A DNA stretch of 64,000 nucleotides from CBFHND01 sp965657085 (lineage in GTDB: Bacteria; Pseudomonadota; Alphaproteobacteria; Rhodobacterales; Rhodobacteraceae), in contig CBFHND010000017.1 in the NCBI GenBank assembly GCA_965657085.1, positions 1-64,000 on the forward strand. The letters run 5' to 3'. The notes beneath the pieces were generated by a model. The model was given only the letters and a program-made list of their open reading frames with translations, made no database searches and was not told where the DNA came from. A program made the position numbers and the translations under genes. Position 1 is the first letter of the stretch. Every line of letters starts with the position of its first letter. This document shows, piece after piece, positions 42,255 to 50,947 of this stretch.

Positions 42255-44045
42255 TCAGATCGGGGCAGTCGCCTCAGCCAACCATGCTTGCGCCCCCGGG
42301 CTGATCCGTGGCCCGATCTTTTCCAGAACTTCGGCGTGATAGGCGTTGAGCCAGTCGCGCGACGGCCCGTCCAGCATATCGGCCACGATCAACCGGCGGT
42401 CGATGGGCGCAAAGGTTAGTGTGCGCCACGACAGCATATCGCGGTGCGTATCACCACCTTCGGGCGCTTCGGCCTTTTGCACAACGATCAGGTTTTCGAT
42501 GCGGATGCCGAATGCGCCCTCGCGGTAATACCCCGGTTCATTGCTCAGGATCATGCCCGGCAGCAAAGGCACAGAGCTGACCCGGCTAAGCCGCTGGGGG
42601 CCTTCGTGCACGCTCAGATAGGCGCCAACACCGTGGCCCAGCCCGTGATCGAAATCCTGATGCGCGTACCAGAGGGGCGCGCGGCCAATCGCTTCGATAT
42701 CGCGTCCGGCAAGGCCCGCAGGCCAGATCAACCGGGACATGGCGATCATGCCCGCCAGCACGCGGGTGAAGGCCGTGCGCGCCTCGGCTGACGGGGTGCC
42801 GATGGCGATGGTGCGCGTGATGTCCGTGGTGCCATCAAGGTATTGCCCGCCGCTGTCCAGCACGATCAGCTGGCCGTCTTCCAGCGTGCTGTCGGTGTCT
42901 TCGGTCACGCGGTAATGCATGATCGCGCCATTGGGGCCGGTGCCGGCGATGGTTTCGAAGCTGATGTCGCGCAGGGCGTTGTCGCGGCGGCGGAAGGTTT
43001 CCAGCTGCGTGACGACCTGCGTTTCGGTACGGCTACCCGGGGCCTGATCATCCAGCCAAGCCAGCAATTCCACCACCGCGGCCCCATCGCGCAGATGCGC
43101 CTCGGCGGAGCCTGCGATTTCGGCGGCGTTCTTGGTGGCCTTGGGCAGCGCGCAGGGGTCATCGCCCCATGCCACGCGGTCGCCCACCGCTTCGGCCACA
43201 ATCACCGGGACAGATGATTTCGCAAGCCGCACGGGGCCGGCCAGAGCGGCAAGATGGCCCAGAAAGCCGACGGGGGGATGCATGGTGACGTCCGACCCCA
43301 GATGGTCGCGCACCTCGTCCAGCTTGGCCGCGTCCATGAACAGATCGACCGCACCCGTGGCGTGCAACACGGCGAACCCTTGGGCGATGGGATTGCGCGG
43401 AATGTCCGCGCCGCGGATGTTCAACAGCCAGCACAGCGAATCCGGCAAGGTGATGACAGCGCTCGCGTGGCCCGCATCGGCCAGTTCTGTGCCAAGGCGG
43501 GCGCGCTTGTCGTCATGACTTTCACCTGCGAACTCGAGCGGATGCACCTTGGCCGGTTCCATGGCCGGGCCCGGCTGATCGTCCCAGATCACATCGACGA
43601 GGTTCTCGCTTGGCGTCAGGGTGATGCCTTTTGCGTTCAGCGCATCGCGCAGGTCTTCCAGCTGGCCCGCTGTGTGCAGCCACGGATCGAACCCCACGGT
43701 ACCACCCTCGGGCAGTTGATCCTTCAGCCATCCCGCCAGCGTGGTTTCGGGCCATGGCACCGGGGTATAGTCGGATGCCACCTGCGCCTTGACCTGCGTG
43801 CGGTAGCGTCCGTCGATGAAGACCCCGGCAATGTCGGTCAGAACCGCACAAAAACCCGCAGACCCGGTGAAGCCCGTGAGCCACGCAAGCCGCTCGTCCC
43901 GCGTGCTGACATATTCGCCCTGATGCGCATCGGCGCGCGGCACCAGAAATCCATCAAGCCCCCGGTCGGCCATCACAGCGCGCAGCGCCGCCAGACGGGG
44001 CGGGCCCTGTTCGGGGCGGGCGGTCACGTCGAAACTCTGGAACAT
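42255..44045 (-). CDS. Aminopeptidase P family metallopeptidase (M24)
   Basis: A 596-aa Xaa-Pro aminopeptidase-like enzyme with two creatinase-type N-terminal domains and a C-terminal pita-bread catalytic domain. Metal-ligand motifs are visible: VLDSGGQYLDGTTDITRTI (two Asp), GHGVGAYLSVHEGP (His) and the later ENLIVV Glu region. The three-domain length near 600 aa matches the long (eukaryote/alphaproteobacterial) form rather than E. coli PepP (441). Likely cytosolic, removing N-terminal residues before proline. Confidence 0.92.
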   Translation of the reverse strand: MFQSFDVTARPEQGPPRLAALRAVMADRGLDGFLVPRADAHQGEYVSTRDERLAWLTGFTGSAGFCAVLTDIAGVFIDGRYRTQVKAQVASDYTPVPWPETTLAGWLKDQLPEGGTVGFDPWLHTAGQLEDLRDALNAKGITLTPSENLVDVIWDDQPGPAMEPAKVHPLEFAGESHDDKRARLGTELADAGHASAVITLPDSLCWLLNIRGADIPRNPIAQGFAVLHATGAVDLFMDAAKLDEVRDHLGSDVTMHPPVGFLGHLAALAGPVRLAKSSVPVIVAEAVGDRVAWGDDPCALPKATKNAAEIAGSAEAHLRDGAAVVELLAWLDDQAPGSRTETQVVTQLETFRRRDNALRDISFETIAGTGPNGAIMHYRVTEDTDSTLEDGQLIVLDSGGQYLDGTTDITRTIAIGTPSAEARTAFTRVLAGMIAMSRLIWPAGLAGRDIEAIGRAPLWYAHQDFDHGLGHGVGAYLSVHEGPQRLSRVSSVPLLPGMILSNEPGYYREGAFGIRIENLIVVQKAEAPEGGDTHRDMLSWRTLTFAPIDRRLIVADMLDGPSRDWLNAYHAEVLEKIGPRISPGAQAWLAEATAPI

Positions 44046-44081
44046 ATCAGACCTCTTTGGTGGACCTATCGGATCATTGGC

Positions 44082-45959
44082 CTAGCTGGCGCGCTTGATG
44101 CCCATGACGCGGGCGCGGGCGCGCGGATCACTGTCGAAAAGGGCTGCAAGCTGTTCGGTCATGGCGCCGGCCAGCTGATCCACATCGGTGATCGTCACCG
44201 CGCGGTCGTAATAACGGGTCACATCGTGGCCGATGCCGATGGCCAGCAACTCAACCGCACGCCGCTTTTCGATCATGGCGATCACGTCGCGCAGGTGCTT
44301 TTCAAGGTAGTTGGCAGGGTTTACCGACAGGGTGCTGTCATCGACCGGTGCGCCGTCCGAGATCACCATCATGATCTTGCGCGCCTCGTGCCGCGACACC
44401 ATGCGCCGGTGCGCCCATTCCAGCGCCTCGCCGTCGATGTTTTCCTTGAGCAGCCCTTCTTTCATCATCAGGCCCAGATTGGGCCGCGCCCGGCGCCACG
44501 GCGCATCGGCGGATTTGTAGACGATGTGGCGCAGATCGTTCAGACGACCGGGCGTTTGCGGACGGCCATCGTTCAGCCACGCCTCGCGGGCCTGTCCGCC
44601 TTTCCACGCGCGGGTGGTAAAGCCCAGGATCTCGACCTTGACGTTGCAGCGTTCGAGCGTGCGGGCCAGAACATCGGCACAGATCGCGGCAATGGAAATG
44701 GGCCGCCCGCGCATGGAGCCGGAGTTGTCCAAAAGCAGCGTGACCACGGTGTCGCGGAATTCGGTGTCTTTTTCGACCTTGAAGGACAGGGGCGTGGTGG
44801 GGTTGGCCACCACACGGGCCAGGCGGCCCGCGTCCAGAATGCCCTCTTCGAGGTCGAATTCCCAACTGCGGTTCTGCTGTGCCTGAAGGCGGCGCTGCAA
44901 TTTGTTGGCCAAACGGCTGACCGCGCCCTTGAGCGGTTCAAGCTGTTGATCAAGGTAGGCGCGCAGGCGCTCCAATTCGACGGGTTCGGCCAGTTCCTCG
45001 GCGCCGATTTCCTCATCATGGGTGTCGAGATACACGCGGTAATCGGGGTCGGCATCTGACACAGGCTGCGGGGCCGGGGGCTCAAGGGGCGCTTCGCCCT
45101 CGGGCATCTCCGCCTCTTCGCCCAGTTCCTGATCGGCCATCTCGTCCATGGAGACCTGGGCCTGGCTCGCGTCCTGCTGGTCTTCCTGACTGGACTCGGG
45201 GCTGCCTTCGGCGTCCTCGCTCTGGTCGTCGTCGTCGCCCGTGCTGTCGGGTTCCTGTTCCTCTTCGGCGCCCTCTTCGGCCTCGTCCTGCTGGTCTTCG
45301 TCCGCCTGATCGGGGTCGTCACCGAGTTGATCGCCATAGCCCAGATCGGTGATGATCTTGCGCGCGAACTTGGCAAACGCGGTCTGGTCGCTCAGGGTTT
45401 CGTCAAGGTTTTCAAGGGTGTCGCCCGCCTGATCCTCGATGAAGCCACGCCACAACTCCATCACGTTCTGCGCGCCCGCAGGCAGATCGCGGCCCGTGGC
45501 CAGATGCCGGATCAGGTAGCCCGCAGCGGTGGCCAGCGGCGCGTCGGCGGCTTGGCTGACCTGATCGTACCCCTTGCGCAAGGCCTCGCTCTTGATCTTG
45601 GCGTCGATGTTGCCGGCGGTGCCGGGCATGTCCCGCGCGCCCATCGCCTCGCAGCGCGCGGTTTCCATCGCCTCGTACAACTCGCGCGCCATTTCGCCTT
45701 GCGGTGCATAGCGGCTGTGGGTCTGGCCATTATGATACCGGCGGTTCAACGCCAAAGCGTCCGCCGTGCCGCGCGCCAAGAGCACTTCTTCGCGGGTCAT
45801 GCGGCGGCTCACTTGCGGCAGGCGCATGCTGTCGCCGGACAGGCCCGCGGGATCGACCGAGTAAGAGACGTTCAACTCTGGATCATTCGCCATGACCTTG
45901 GTGGCCTCAGCGAGGGCCTTCTTGAACGGATCTGCGGGGTTGTCGTTTTGATTGCTCAT
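44082..45959 (-). CDS. cobT: Cobaltochelatase subunit CobT
   Basis: Subunit of the aerobic ATP-dependent cobaltochelatase (CobN-CobS-CobT) that inserts cobalt into hydrogenobyrinic acid a,c-diamide. The 625 aa have an N-terminal CobT domain, a long Asp/Glu/Gln-rich stretch (about 210-300) and a C-terminal von Willebrand A domain with the MIDAS motif DNSGSMRGRP. ATG 45959 is fixed by the ATGA overlap with the nuclease gene. CobN is not in the window. Confidence 0.95.
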   Translation of the reverse strand: MSNQNDNPADPFKKALAEATKVMANDPELNVSYSVDPAGLSGDSMRLPQVSRRMTREEVLLARGTADALALNRRYHNGQTHSRYAPQGEMARELYEAMETARCEAMGARDMPGTAGNIDAKIKSEALRKGYDQVSQAADAPLATAAGYLIRHLATGRDLPAGAQNVMELWRGFIEDQAGDTLENLDETLSDQTAFAKFARKIITDLGYGDQLGDDPDQADEDQQDEAEEGAEEEQEPDSTGDDDDQSEDAEGSPESSQEDQQDASQAQVSMDEMADQELGEEAEMPEGEAPLEPPAPQPVSDADPDYRVYLDTHDEEIGAEELAEPVELERLRAYLDQQLEPLKGAVSRLANKLQRRLQAQQNRSWEFDLEEGILDAGRLARVVANPTTPLSFKVEKDTEFRDTVVTLLLDNSGSMRGRPISIAAICADVLARTLERCNVKVEILGFTTRAWKGGQAREAWLNDGRPQTPGRLNDLRHIVYKSADAPWRRARPNLGLMMKEGLLKENIDGEALEWAHRRMVSRHEARKIMMVISDGAPVDDSTLSVNPANYLEKHLRDVIAMIEKRRAVELLAIGIGHDVTRYYDRAVTITDVDQLAGAMTEQLAALFDSDPRARARVMGIKRAS

Positions 45960-46414
45960 GTCAGTCTCTCGCACCAGTTGATGCGTTTTCCCCCATCGTA
46001 ACGCACGGCCAAGCCTTGCGACACCATGATGGATGCCAATGGTTCACCGTCAAGCCACATACGGCTCAGGGTTCGGTTATATTTGTCTCGCCCCTGCGCT
46101 TCGACTCGGATGACGTCCGCCTGCTCAAGTGCGCGTTTCAATGCGGCCTTGGCGGTTTCCCCCAGCCGTCGTTCTGCTGCGCAGCCCGGACGGAAAGTTT
46201 CGGGTGTGTCAAATCCCATCAGCCGCACATTACCGGCAGAGGTGCCGCAGTGAACAGTGATGGTGTCCCCATCGACCACGCGCGTGACGGCACAAATGGC
46301 CCGGTCGGTGGTTGGGATATACGCAAGGCCTTTGGGTAAGGTGGTCGCCGTAGGTGCTTCGGTGCACGCAACGCATGCACACAGCAGACCCAAGGCGATC
46401 CCTAAGCGCGTCAC
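45956..46414 (-). CDS. Secreted thermonuclease-family (SNase-like) protein
   Basis: A 152-aa protein with a hydrophobic export signal (possible lipoprotein, Cys-rich LLCACVAC) and a staphylococcal-nuclease fold: VVDGDTITV, VRLMGFDTPETFR and DKYNRTLS keep the metal Asp and the catalytic Arg/Glu/Arg set. Predicted to act outside the cytoplasm. It overlaps cobS and cobT by ATGA on both sides, so it is translated within the cobaltochelatase operon. A functional link to B12 synthesis is not evident; it may be an inserted passenger. Confidence 0.88.
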   Translation of the reverse strand: MTRLGIALGLLCACVACTEAPTATTLPKGLAYIPTTDRAICAVTRVVDGDTITVHCGTSAGNVRLMGFDTPETFRPGCAAERRLGETAKAALKRALEQADVIRVEAQGRDKYNRTLSRMWLDGEPLASIMVSQGLAVRYDGGKRINWCERLT

Positions 46415-47397
46415 CCCAAGCTCACACTCGCAGCGCTCTCCGGCAGTTCCTCGTCAAAGAGGCGCTGGTAGAACTCGGCCACGGTCTGGCGCTCAAGCTC
46501 GTCACATTTGTTCAGGAAGGACAGGCGGAAAGCATAGCCGACATTGCGGAAAATCTCGGCATTCTGTGCCCAAGCAATCACCGTCCGGGGCGACATCACG
46601 GTCGACAGATCGCCGTTCATGAAGGCGGTGCGCGTGAGGTCCGCCACGGTCACCATCTGCTTGACGGTCTTGCGGCCCTCGGCGGTGTTGTAATGCGGGT
46701 TCTTGGCCAGCACGATCGCCGTCTCTGCGTCAATCGACAGATAGTTCAGCGTCGCCACCAGCGACCAGCGGTCCATCTGGCCCTGGTTGATCTGCTGGGT
46801 GCCGTGGTAAAGTCCGGTCGTGTCGCCCAGACCCACGGTGTTCGCGGTCGCAAAGATGCGGAAATAGGGGTGCGGGTTGATCACCTCGTTCTGGTCAAGC
46901 AGCGTCAGCTTGCCGTCCACTTCCAGAACCCGCTGGATCACGAACATCACATCCGCGCGGCCCGCATCGTATTCGTCGAACACGATAGCCGTGGGGTTGC
47001 GCAGCGCCCAAGGCAGGATGCCTTCCTGGAAGTCGGTGACCTGTTTGCCGTCTTTCAGCTTGATCGCGTCTTTGCCGATCAGGTCGATCCGGCTGATGTG
47101 GCTGTCGAGGTTCACACGCACCGCAGGCCAGTTCAGCCGCGCGGCCACCTGTTCGATGTGCGTGGATTTGCCCGTGCCGTGATAGCCCTGGATCATCACG
47201 CGGCGATTGTGGGAAAACCCGGCAAGGATCGCCAGCGTCGTGTCAGGGTCGAACTTGTAGGTGCTGTCGAGATCGGGCACCCGGTCGGAGCCGTTGGCAA
47301 AGCCTTTGACGACCATGTCGCTGTCGATGCCGAAGACTTCGCGCACCGAAATCTCTTCGGTTGGTTTTGCGTTGATATCCATTGCACCGTCAGCCAT
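46411..47397 (-). CDS. cobS: Cobaltochelatase subunit CobS
   Basis: AAA+ ATPase subunit that drives cobalt insertion with CobT and CobN. The 328-aa chain has Walker A GYHGTGKSTHIEQ, Walker B AIVFDEYDAG and the FRIFATANTVG sensor region. ATG 47397 gives the standard N-terminus and length; ATG 47415 is an alternative. Confidence 0.96.
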   Translation of the reverse strand: MADGAMDINAKPTEEISVREVFGIDSDMVVKGFANGSDRVPDLDSTYKFDPDTTLAILAGFSHNRRVMIQGYHGTGKSTHIEQVAARLNWPAVRVNLDSHISRIDLIGKDAIKLKDGKQVTDFQEGILPWALRNPTAIVFDEYDAGRADVMFVIQRVLEVDGKLTLLDQNEVINPHPYFRIFATANTVGLGDTTGLYHGTQQINQGQMDRWSLVATLNYLSIDAETAIVLAKNPHYNTAEGRKTVKQMVTVADLTRTAFMNGDLSTVMSPRTVIAWAQNAEIFRNVGYAFRLSFLNKCDELERQTVAEFYQRLFDEELPESAASVSLG

Positions 47398-47611
47398 CGC
47401 GCCGTCCCCGATCATTGTGATTTGCGCCGCCCAATGGCGCGCGGTTCGTGGTGCAACATATTCCGGACGAGGGCAAGGGGAAGAGGCGGGGGAATCTTTG
47501 CATTGCGCGTGCAGGTCGCAGGCTCTGCACAGGCTTTGCGAAAATGGCCTGCGGGTCCTAAGCAATCGGCTGGCTAGGGTGGGCGAAACCCAATCCAGCG
47601 AGGACCAAAAT

Positions 47612-48034
47612 ATGAGACGTCATCTGTTGAACAGCCGCCAGCGCGGTGCAATCTGCGGGGCCGTGGCCCTTATGGGTGGTGCCTTGTCGGTGGTGATGGT
47701 CTGGCCCGGTGGATCGCTGGCGCGGTTCCTGCCCGGGGTCGAATTTCATCTGGCTGCGCTGATCGGGGCCGCACTGGCCGGGGGCGCATTGGCCGACGCC
47801 TTCGGGCACCGCGGCATCTGGGGCTATGTTGCGGCCCTTTTCGCGGCGCTGGTGATGACGGGTCTTGGCGCGATGCTCGGCAGTTTCGTGATCACGCTGC
47901 AGGGCGATCTGGGACTTCTGGCGGTGGTTGATGCGTTGACGACCAGCATCGCGGCGATCTGCGTCTGGAGCATGGGCGTGATTGGCGTGCAACTCTGGGC
48001 GCGCCGGGTCAGGCGGTGGCCGGAAAGGACCTAG
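47612..48034 (+). CDS. Unrecognised four-helix membrane protein
   Basis: A 140-aa protein with about four membrane helices (AICGAVALMGGALSVVMVW; HLAALIGAALAGGALA; GYVAALFAALVMTGLGAML; LLAVVDALTTSIAAICVW) and a basic tail. ATG 47612 has GAGGA nine bases ahead. Family not recognised. Divergent from cobS, and its stop overlaps the convergent receiver gene by four bases. Confidence 0.7.
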   Translation: MRRHLLNSRQRGAICGAVALMGGALSVVMVWPGGSLARFLPGVEFHLAALIGAALAGGALADAFGHRGIWGYVAALFAALVMTGLGAMLGSFVITLQGDLGLLAVVDALTTSIAAICVWSMGVIGVQLWARRVRRWPERT

Positions 48035-48426
48035 GGCAGGGCGGTCATCTGCGTAGGGTGGCGGGCGGCGTCGGCGTGGGCGTAATCGACAAGGGCTCGC
48101 AAGTCATCCATCGCAACAGGCTTGCGCAGCACCCAATCGACACCCGGTGCAAAGCGGGCATGTTCGCCATGGGGAAAGACATCTGATCCCGTCAGAAGAA
48201 TAGTGCGCGAGTTGGGGCAGAAACAGGCCACTTGATCCGAAAGGCGCAACGACGTCCCATCGGGCAGATGGTAGTCCAACAGGACAAGGTCGAACTTCTG
48301 CGTGGCAAGCAGATGCATCGCAGACGCAATGCTCGACGATGGCACCACGAGATGTCCCATTTCGTCCAGCATGTCACAAATTATGTCACACAACAGCGGG
48401 TCGTCTTCTACAACCAAGCACTTCAT
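48031..48426 (-). CDS. Single-domain response regulator
   Basis: A 131-aa stand-alone receiver: acidic pair E7-D8-D9, phosphoacceptor D51 in FDLVLLDYHLPDG, Thr79 region LLTGSD and K102 in LRKPV. All residues for phosphorylation are present, with no output domain, so it likely acts by binding a partner or in a phosphorelay. No histidine kinase is nearby. ATG 48426 is used; an upstream TTG would add five residues. Its 3' end overlaps the convergent membrane-protein gene by four bases. Confidence 0.88.
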   Translation of the reverse strand: MKCLVVEDDPLLCDIICDMLDEMGHLVVPSSSIASAMHLLATQKFDLVLLDYHLPDGTSLRLSDQVACFCPNSRTILLTGSDVFPHGEHARFAPGVDWVLRKPVAMDDLRALVDYAHADAARHPTQMTALP

Positions 48427-48532
48427 ACGGATCAACTTCAACTTTATTTCTAGGCGTGGAATATGCCTGAAACTGTCAATAAAGCGTTAAGAAGAGGTGC
48501 GGCGATCGTTCGAAATCACCGGGCTTTTTGTC

Positions 48533-49162
48533 CTAATCCTTGAAGTTCCGGCTGGCCTTGATCTGATCCCAGGCCCAGACGACCTCTTGCAACTGCTCTT
48601 CCTGGCTGCGGTCCCCGCCGTTCATGTCGGGGTGCAGCACCTTGATCAGCGCCTTGTAGGCCTTGCGCACCTCGGTCTTGGTGGCGTTGTCCTTGATCTC
48701 GAGGATTTCGACAGCCCGGCGTTCGGTGGGCGGCAGTTTGCGCCCCGATCCGCCCGCGCCCCGGCCCGGGTTCTGCGTGGCATTGGCCCCAAGCACTTGA
48801 TGCGGGTCCTCAATGCCCAGACGCGCCCACGCACGGGCCTCGGGGTCGCTGATCGGCTTGGTCGCGCGTTCCCACACCTTGTCCTTGGATTGTTGCGCGT
48901 TGATCTCGGCCTCGGTGGTGCCATCAAAGAAGTTCCACTTGAGGTTATATTCACGCACGTGCTGCTGACAGAACCAGAAAAAATCATCCAGTACATCGGG
49001 TGCCTTGGGCGCGCGATACTTGCCCGGCTCCTGGCATCCTTCGTGATCGCAGATGCGCGTCGAGGTTTCGGATGCCCCTGACATCCCCCGCCGACCACGC
49101 GGGTTCTTCTTCTTTGCAGAGGATACGGACATATCGAATCCGAATGGATCTGACTTTGACAT
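48533..49162 (-). CDS. DnaJ-domain protein with C-terminal J domain
   Basis: A 209-aa protein. The last 65 residues form a J domain (AVEILEIKDNATKTEVRKAYKALIKVLHPDMNGGD) with the HPD motif needed to stimulate DnaK. The N-terminal part has a possible zinc pair (CDHEGC) and Trp/Phe-rich segments typical of this alphaproteobacterial co-chaperone group. Start MSKSDPFGFDMS fits relatives. The client is unknown. Divergent from bolA. Confidence 0.87.
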   Translation of the reverse strand: MSKSDPFGFDMSVSSAKKKNPRGRRGMSGASETSTRICDHEGCQEPGKYRAPKAPDVLDDFFWFCQQHVREYNLKWNFFDGTTEAEINAQQSKDKVWERATKPISDPEARAWARLGIEDPHQVLGANATQNPGRGAGGSGRKLPPTERRAVEILEIKDNATKTEVRKAYKALIKVLHPDMNGGDRSQEEQLQEVVWAWDQIKASRNFKD

Positions 49163-49235
49163 GAGAAAACCTTTTCGACTCAGGGGCGTGAGTTTAGGGT
49201 ATTGAGACCGAGATTGAAGGGGGCTGGCGAAAAAA

Positions 49236-49493
49236 ATGCGGGTTGCAGACGAGATTGAAGCAAAGTTGCGTGCGGCCTTTGCGCCGCGCACTCTGGAAGT
49301 TGTCGACGACAGCGCCAGCCACGCCGGACACGCAGGTGCTCCGGCCGCCGGGCAAAGCCATTTCAATGTGGTGATCCGGGCCGATGCCTTTCAAGGGCAG
49401 TCGCGCATTGCGCGGCACAGGGCGGTGCATTCGGCCATCGGTGCGGAGCTGATAGGGCGCATCCACGCGCTGGCCATCGACGCAGATGCCTGA
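49236..49493 (+). CDS. bolA: BolA family protein
   Basis: An 85-aa BolA-like protein, with the class II KH-like fold signature SHFNVVIRADAFQGQSRIARHRAVHSAI and a conserved His near the end of it. BolA proteins pair with monothiol glutaredoxins in iron-sulfur handling. No glutaredoxin gene is seen in the window. Convergent with the DUF4177-like gene, four bases apart. Confidence 0.9.
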   Translation: MRVADEIEAKLRAAFAPRTLEVVDDSASHAGHAGAPAAGQSHFNVVIRADAFQGQSRIARHRAVHSAIGAELIGRIHALAIDADA

Positions 49494-49496
49494 CGG

Positions 49497-50099
49497 TCAG
49501 TTTTCGGTTTTGCGTTGATCTGCAAGGCGTTGCAATGAGTTGCTCATCCCCGAGACGTCGCTGATTTCTTCGACGCCGTTGTCTGACAGCATATGCGTGG
49601 CCCCAGCGCCCGGTCCATCCTGTGCGTCTTCGAGAGAGCCTTCGTCATCCTCCGCGTCGTCTTCCGTCCCGGCGGCGGCAGGCTCAGGCGTGACCTCGGG
49701 CAAGAGGTCGGCATCTGCAAAGTCTTCGGCTGCTGCAATCGGCATGTCTTCGCCTGTCTCGGCACTGGCCTCTGCCTGCGCCGTAACGGCTGCGACGGCC
49801 ACCGGAGCGGCCACGATCGCTTCGGGCGCGGGCAGCAGTTCGGGGGACAGGTCCGACACGTCCGATGGCGGTTTGCGGCGAAAGACCAGAAGGTTGCGCC
49901 ATTGGGTCGTGGTGCCCGTCAGGCCCGCGCGTTCCGTCGATGGCAGGGTTTCGGCGCGCTGATATTCCCAGCCGTCGGCGGCCATGGCGTTCATCATCTC
50001 TTCGATGGAATGGGCGAACCGGCCCTCTGCGCTCTTGACGCCCTTCGCTTTGCGGCCACGGGTCGGGGCGGGCACAACCTTGTATTCATAAGCAGTCAT
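49497..50099 (-). CDS. DUF4177-like protein with long acidic tail
   Basis: A 200-aa protein: residues 1-75 (YEYKVVPAPTRG...MMNAMAADGWEYQRAETLP) resemble the small DUF4177 domain, and the rest is an Ala/Glu/Asp-rich, probably disordered tail ending in a short helix (MSNSLQRLADQRKTEN). The family's function is not known. Start MTAYEYK is the family start. Confidence 0.78.
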   Translation of the reverse strand: MTAYEYKVVPAPTRGRKAKGVKSAEGRFAHSIEEMMNAMAADGWEYQRAETLPSTERAGLTGTTTQWRNLLVFRRKPPSDVSDLSPELLPAPEAIVAAPVAVAAVTAQAEASAETGEDMPIAAAEDFADADLLPEVTPEPAAAGTEDDAEDDEGSLEDAQDGPGAGATHMLSDNGVEEISDVSGMSNSLQRLADQRKTEN

Positions 50100-50169
50100 C
50101 GTGATCCCTCGCGGTGATGGGGCGGCAATATCACCTGCCGCCGCGCGGGGAAAGACCAAGCCGCGCCCG

Positions 50170-50646
50170 CTATTTGCGCGGTATGCCGATCTTGCGCCCC
50201 GCGCGGTCGGGCCATGGCAGGGCGCTGTGCGCGTCATGCATGATCTTCATCCGCTCCAGAACCGCCTCGGGCATCGGGGCCACGCGCGGGCCCGATTGAT
50301 CCACGTGCAGGGTCAGCGCCTCGCCGGTGGCGGCCAACCACCCGTCTTCGTGCCACAGCTCCTGATACATGTGGAACCGCTTGGTATCATAGTCCAGCAA
50401 CTGGATGGCGCCGCGCACCCGGTCACCTTCGTGCAGTTCGCGCACATAGCAGATGTGGAATTCGGCCACGTACGTGGTGCAACCTGTTTGCGCCAGATAG
50501 TCGGGGCCGAAGCCGAAGTGTGGATAGGCCTCGTCCGCAGTCTGGTCCATCAGCACCGAATAGTAGGCCATATTGAGATGGCCATTGTAGTCGATCCATT
50601 CAGGACGAACGGTCAGAAGCGGAGAGCGGAAAGGGGCGTCGGTCAT
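50170..50646 (-). CDS. Hotdog-fold acyl-CoA thioesterase
   Basis: A 158-aa 4-hydroxybenzoyl-CoA-thioesterase-like protein. The motif IDYNGHLNMAYY is the catalytic Asp-x-x-Gly-His-x-Asn element of the family. The long form with MPEAVLERMKIMHDAHSALPWPDRAGRKI at the C-terminus resembles enzymes found beside or fused to carnitine dehydrogenase (betainyl-CoA thioesterase), but no carnitine genes are near, so substrate is open. Confidence 0.85.
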   Translation of the reverse strand: MTDAPFRSPLLTVRPEWIDYNGHLNMAYYSVLMDQTADEAYPHFGFGPDYLAQTGCTTYVAEFHICYVRELHEGDRVRGAIQLLDYDTKRFHMYQELWHEDGWLAATGEALTLHVDQSGPRVAPMPEAVLERMKIMHDAHSALPWPDRAGRKIGIPRK

Positions 50647-50726
50647 GCAGGGCCTTCAGGTGTTGGAGATTGCCACATGCTCAGACAGTGCGCGAAAGAG
50701 AGCAAGCGCTTAGTTGCTGCGCGGGC

Positions 50727-50780
50727 TTTCCCGCACTGCGGGAAATGTGTCGGGCCGGTGGCTGTGCTTATCCCGACACA
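50727..50780. other. Two adjacent perfect stem-loops in the 301-bp gap before the RTX gene
   Basis: TTTCCCGC-ACT-GCGGGAAA (50727-50745) is followed at once by TGTGTCGGG (50746-50754) pairing with CCCGACACA (50772-50780). No coding frame spans them and no T-run follows, so they look like a structured RNA or operators rather than a terminator. The rest of the gap (50781-50947) is AT-richer and probably holds the RTX gene promoter and leader. Confidence 0.5.
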
Positions 50781-50947
50781 CCTTGCACAAAGCCGGGATC
50801 CTGTCCGTGCCTTGTCCTTAATTTTGCCCGCATTCTTCTGCTAGGCAGATCGTAAGGCACGCGAAAAAGTATTTAATTCAGACGTTTTACGGTTATGCGG
50901 TCCTTTCGCGCAAGACAATTGAACCGAAACCAGACGGGTGAAATTTC

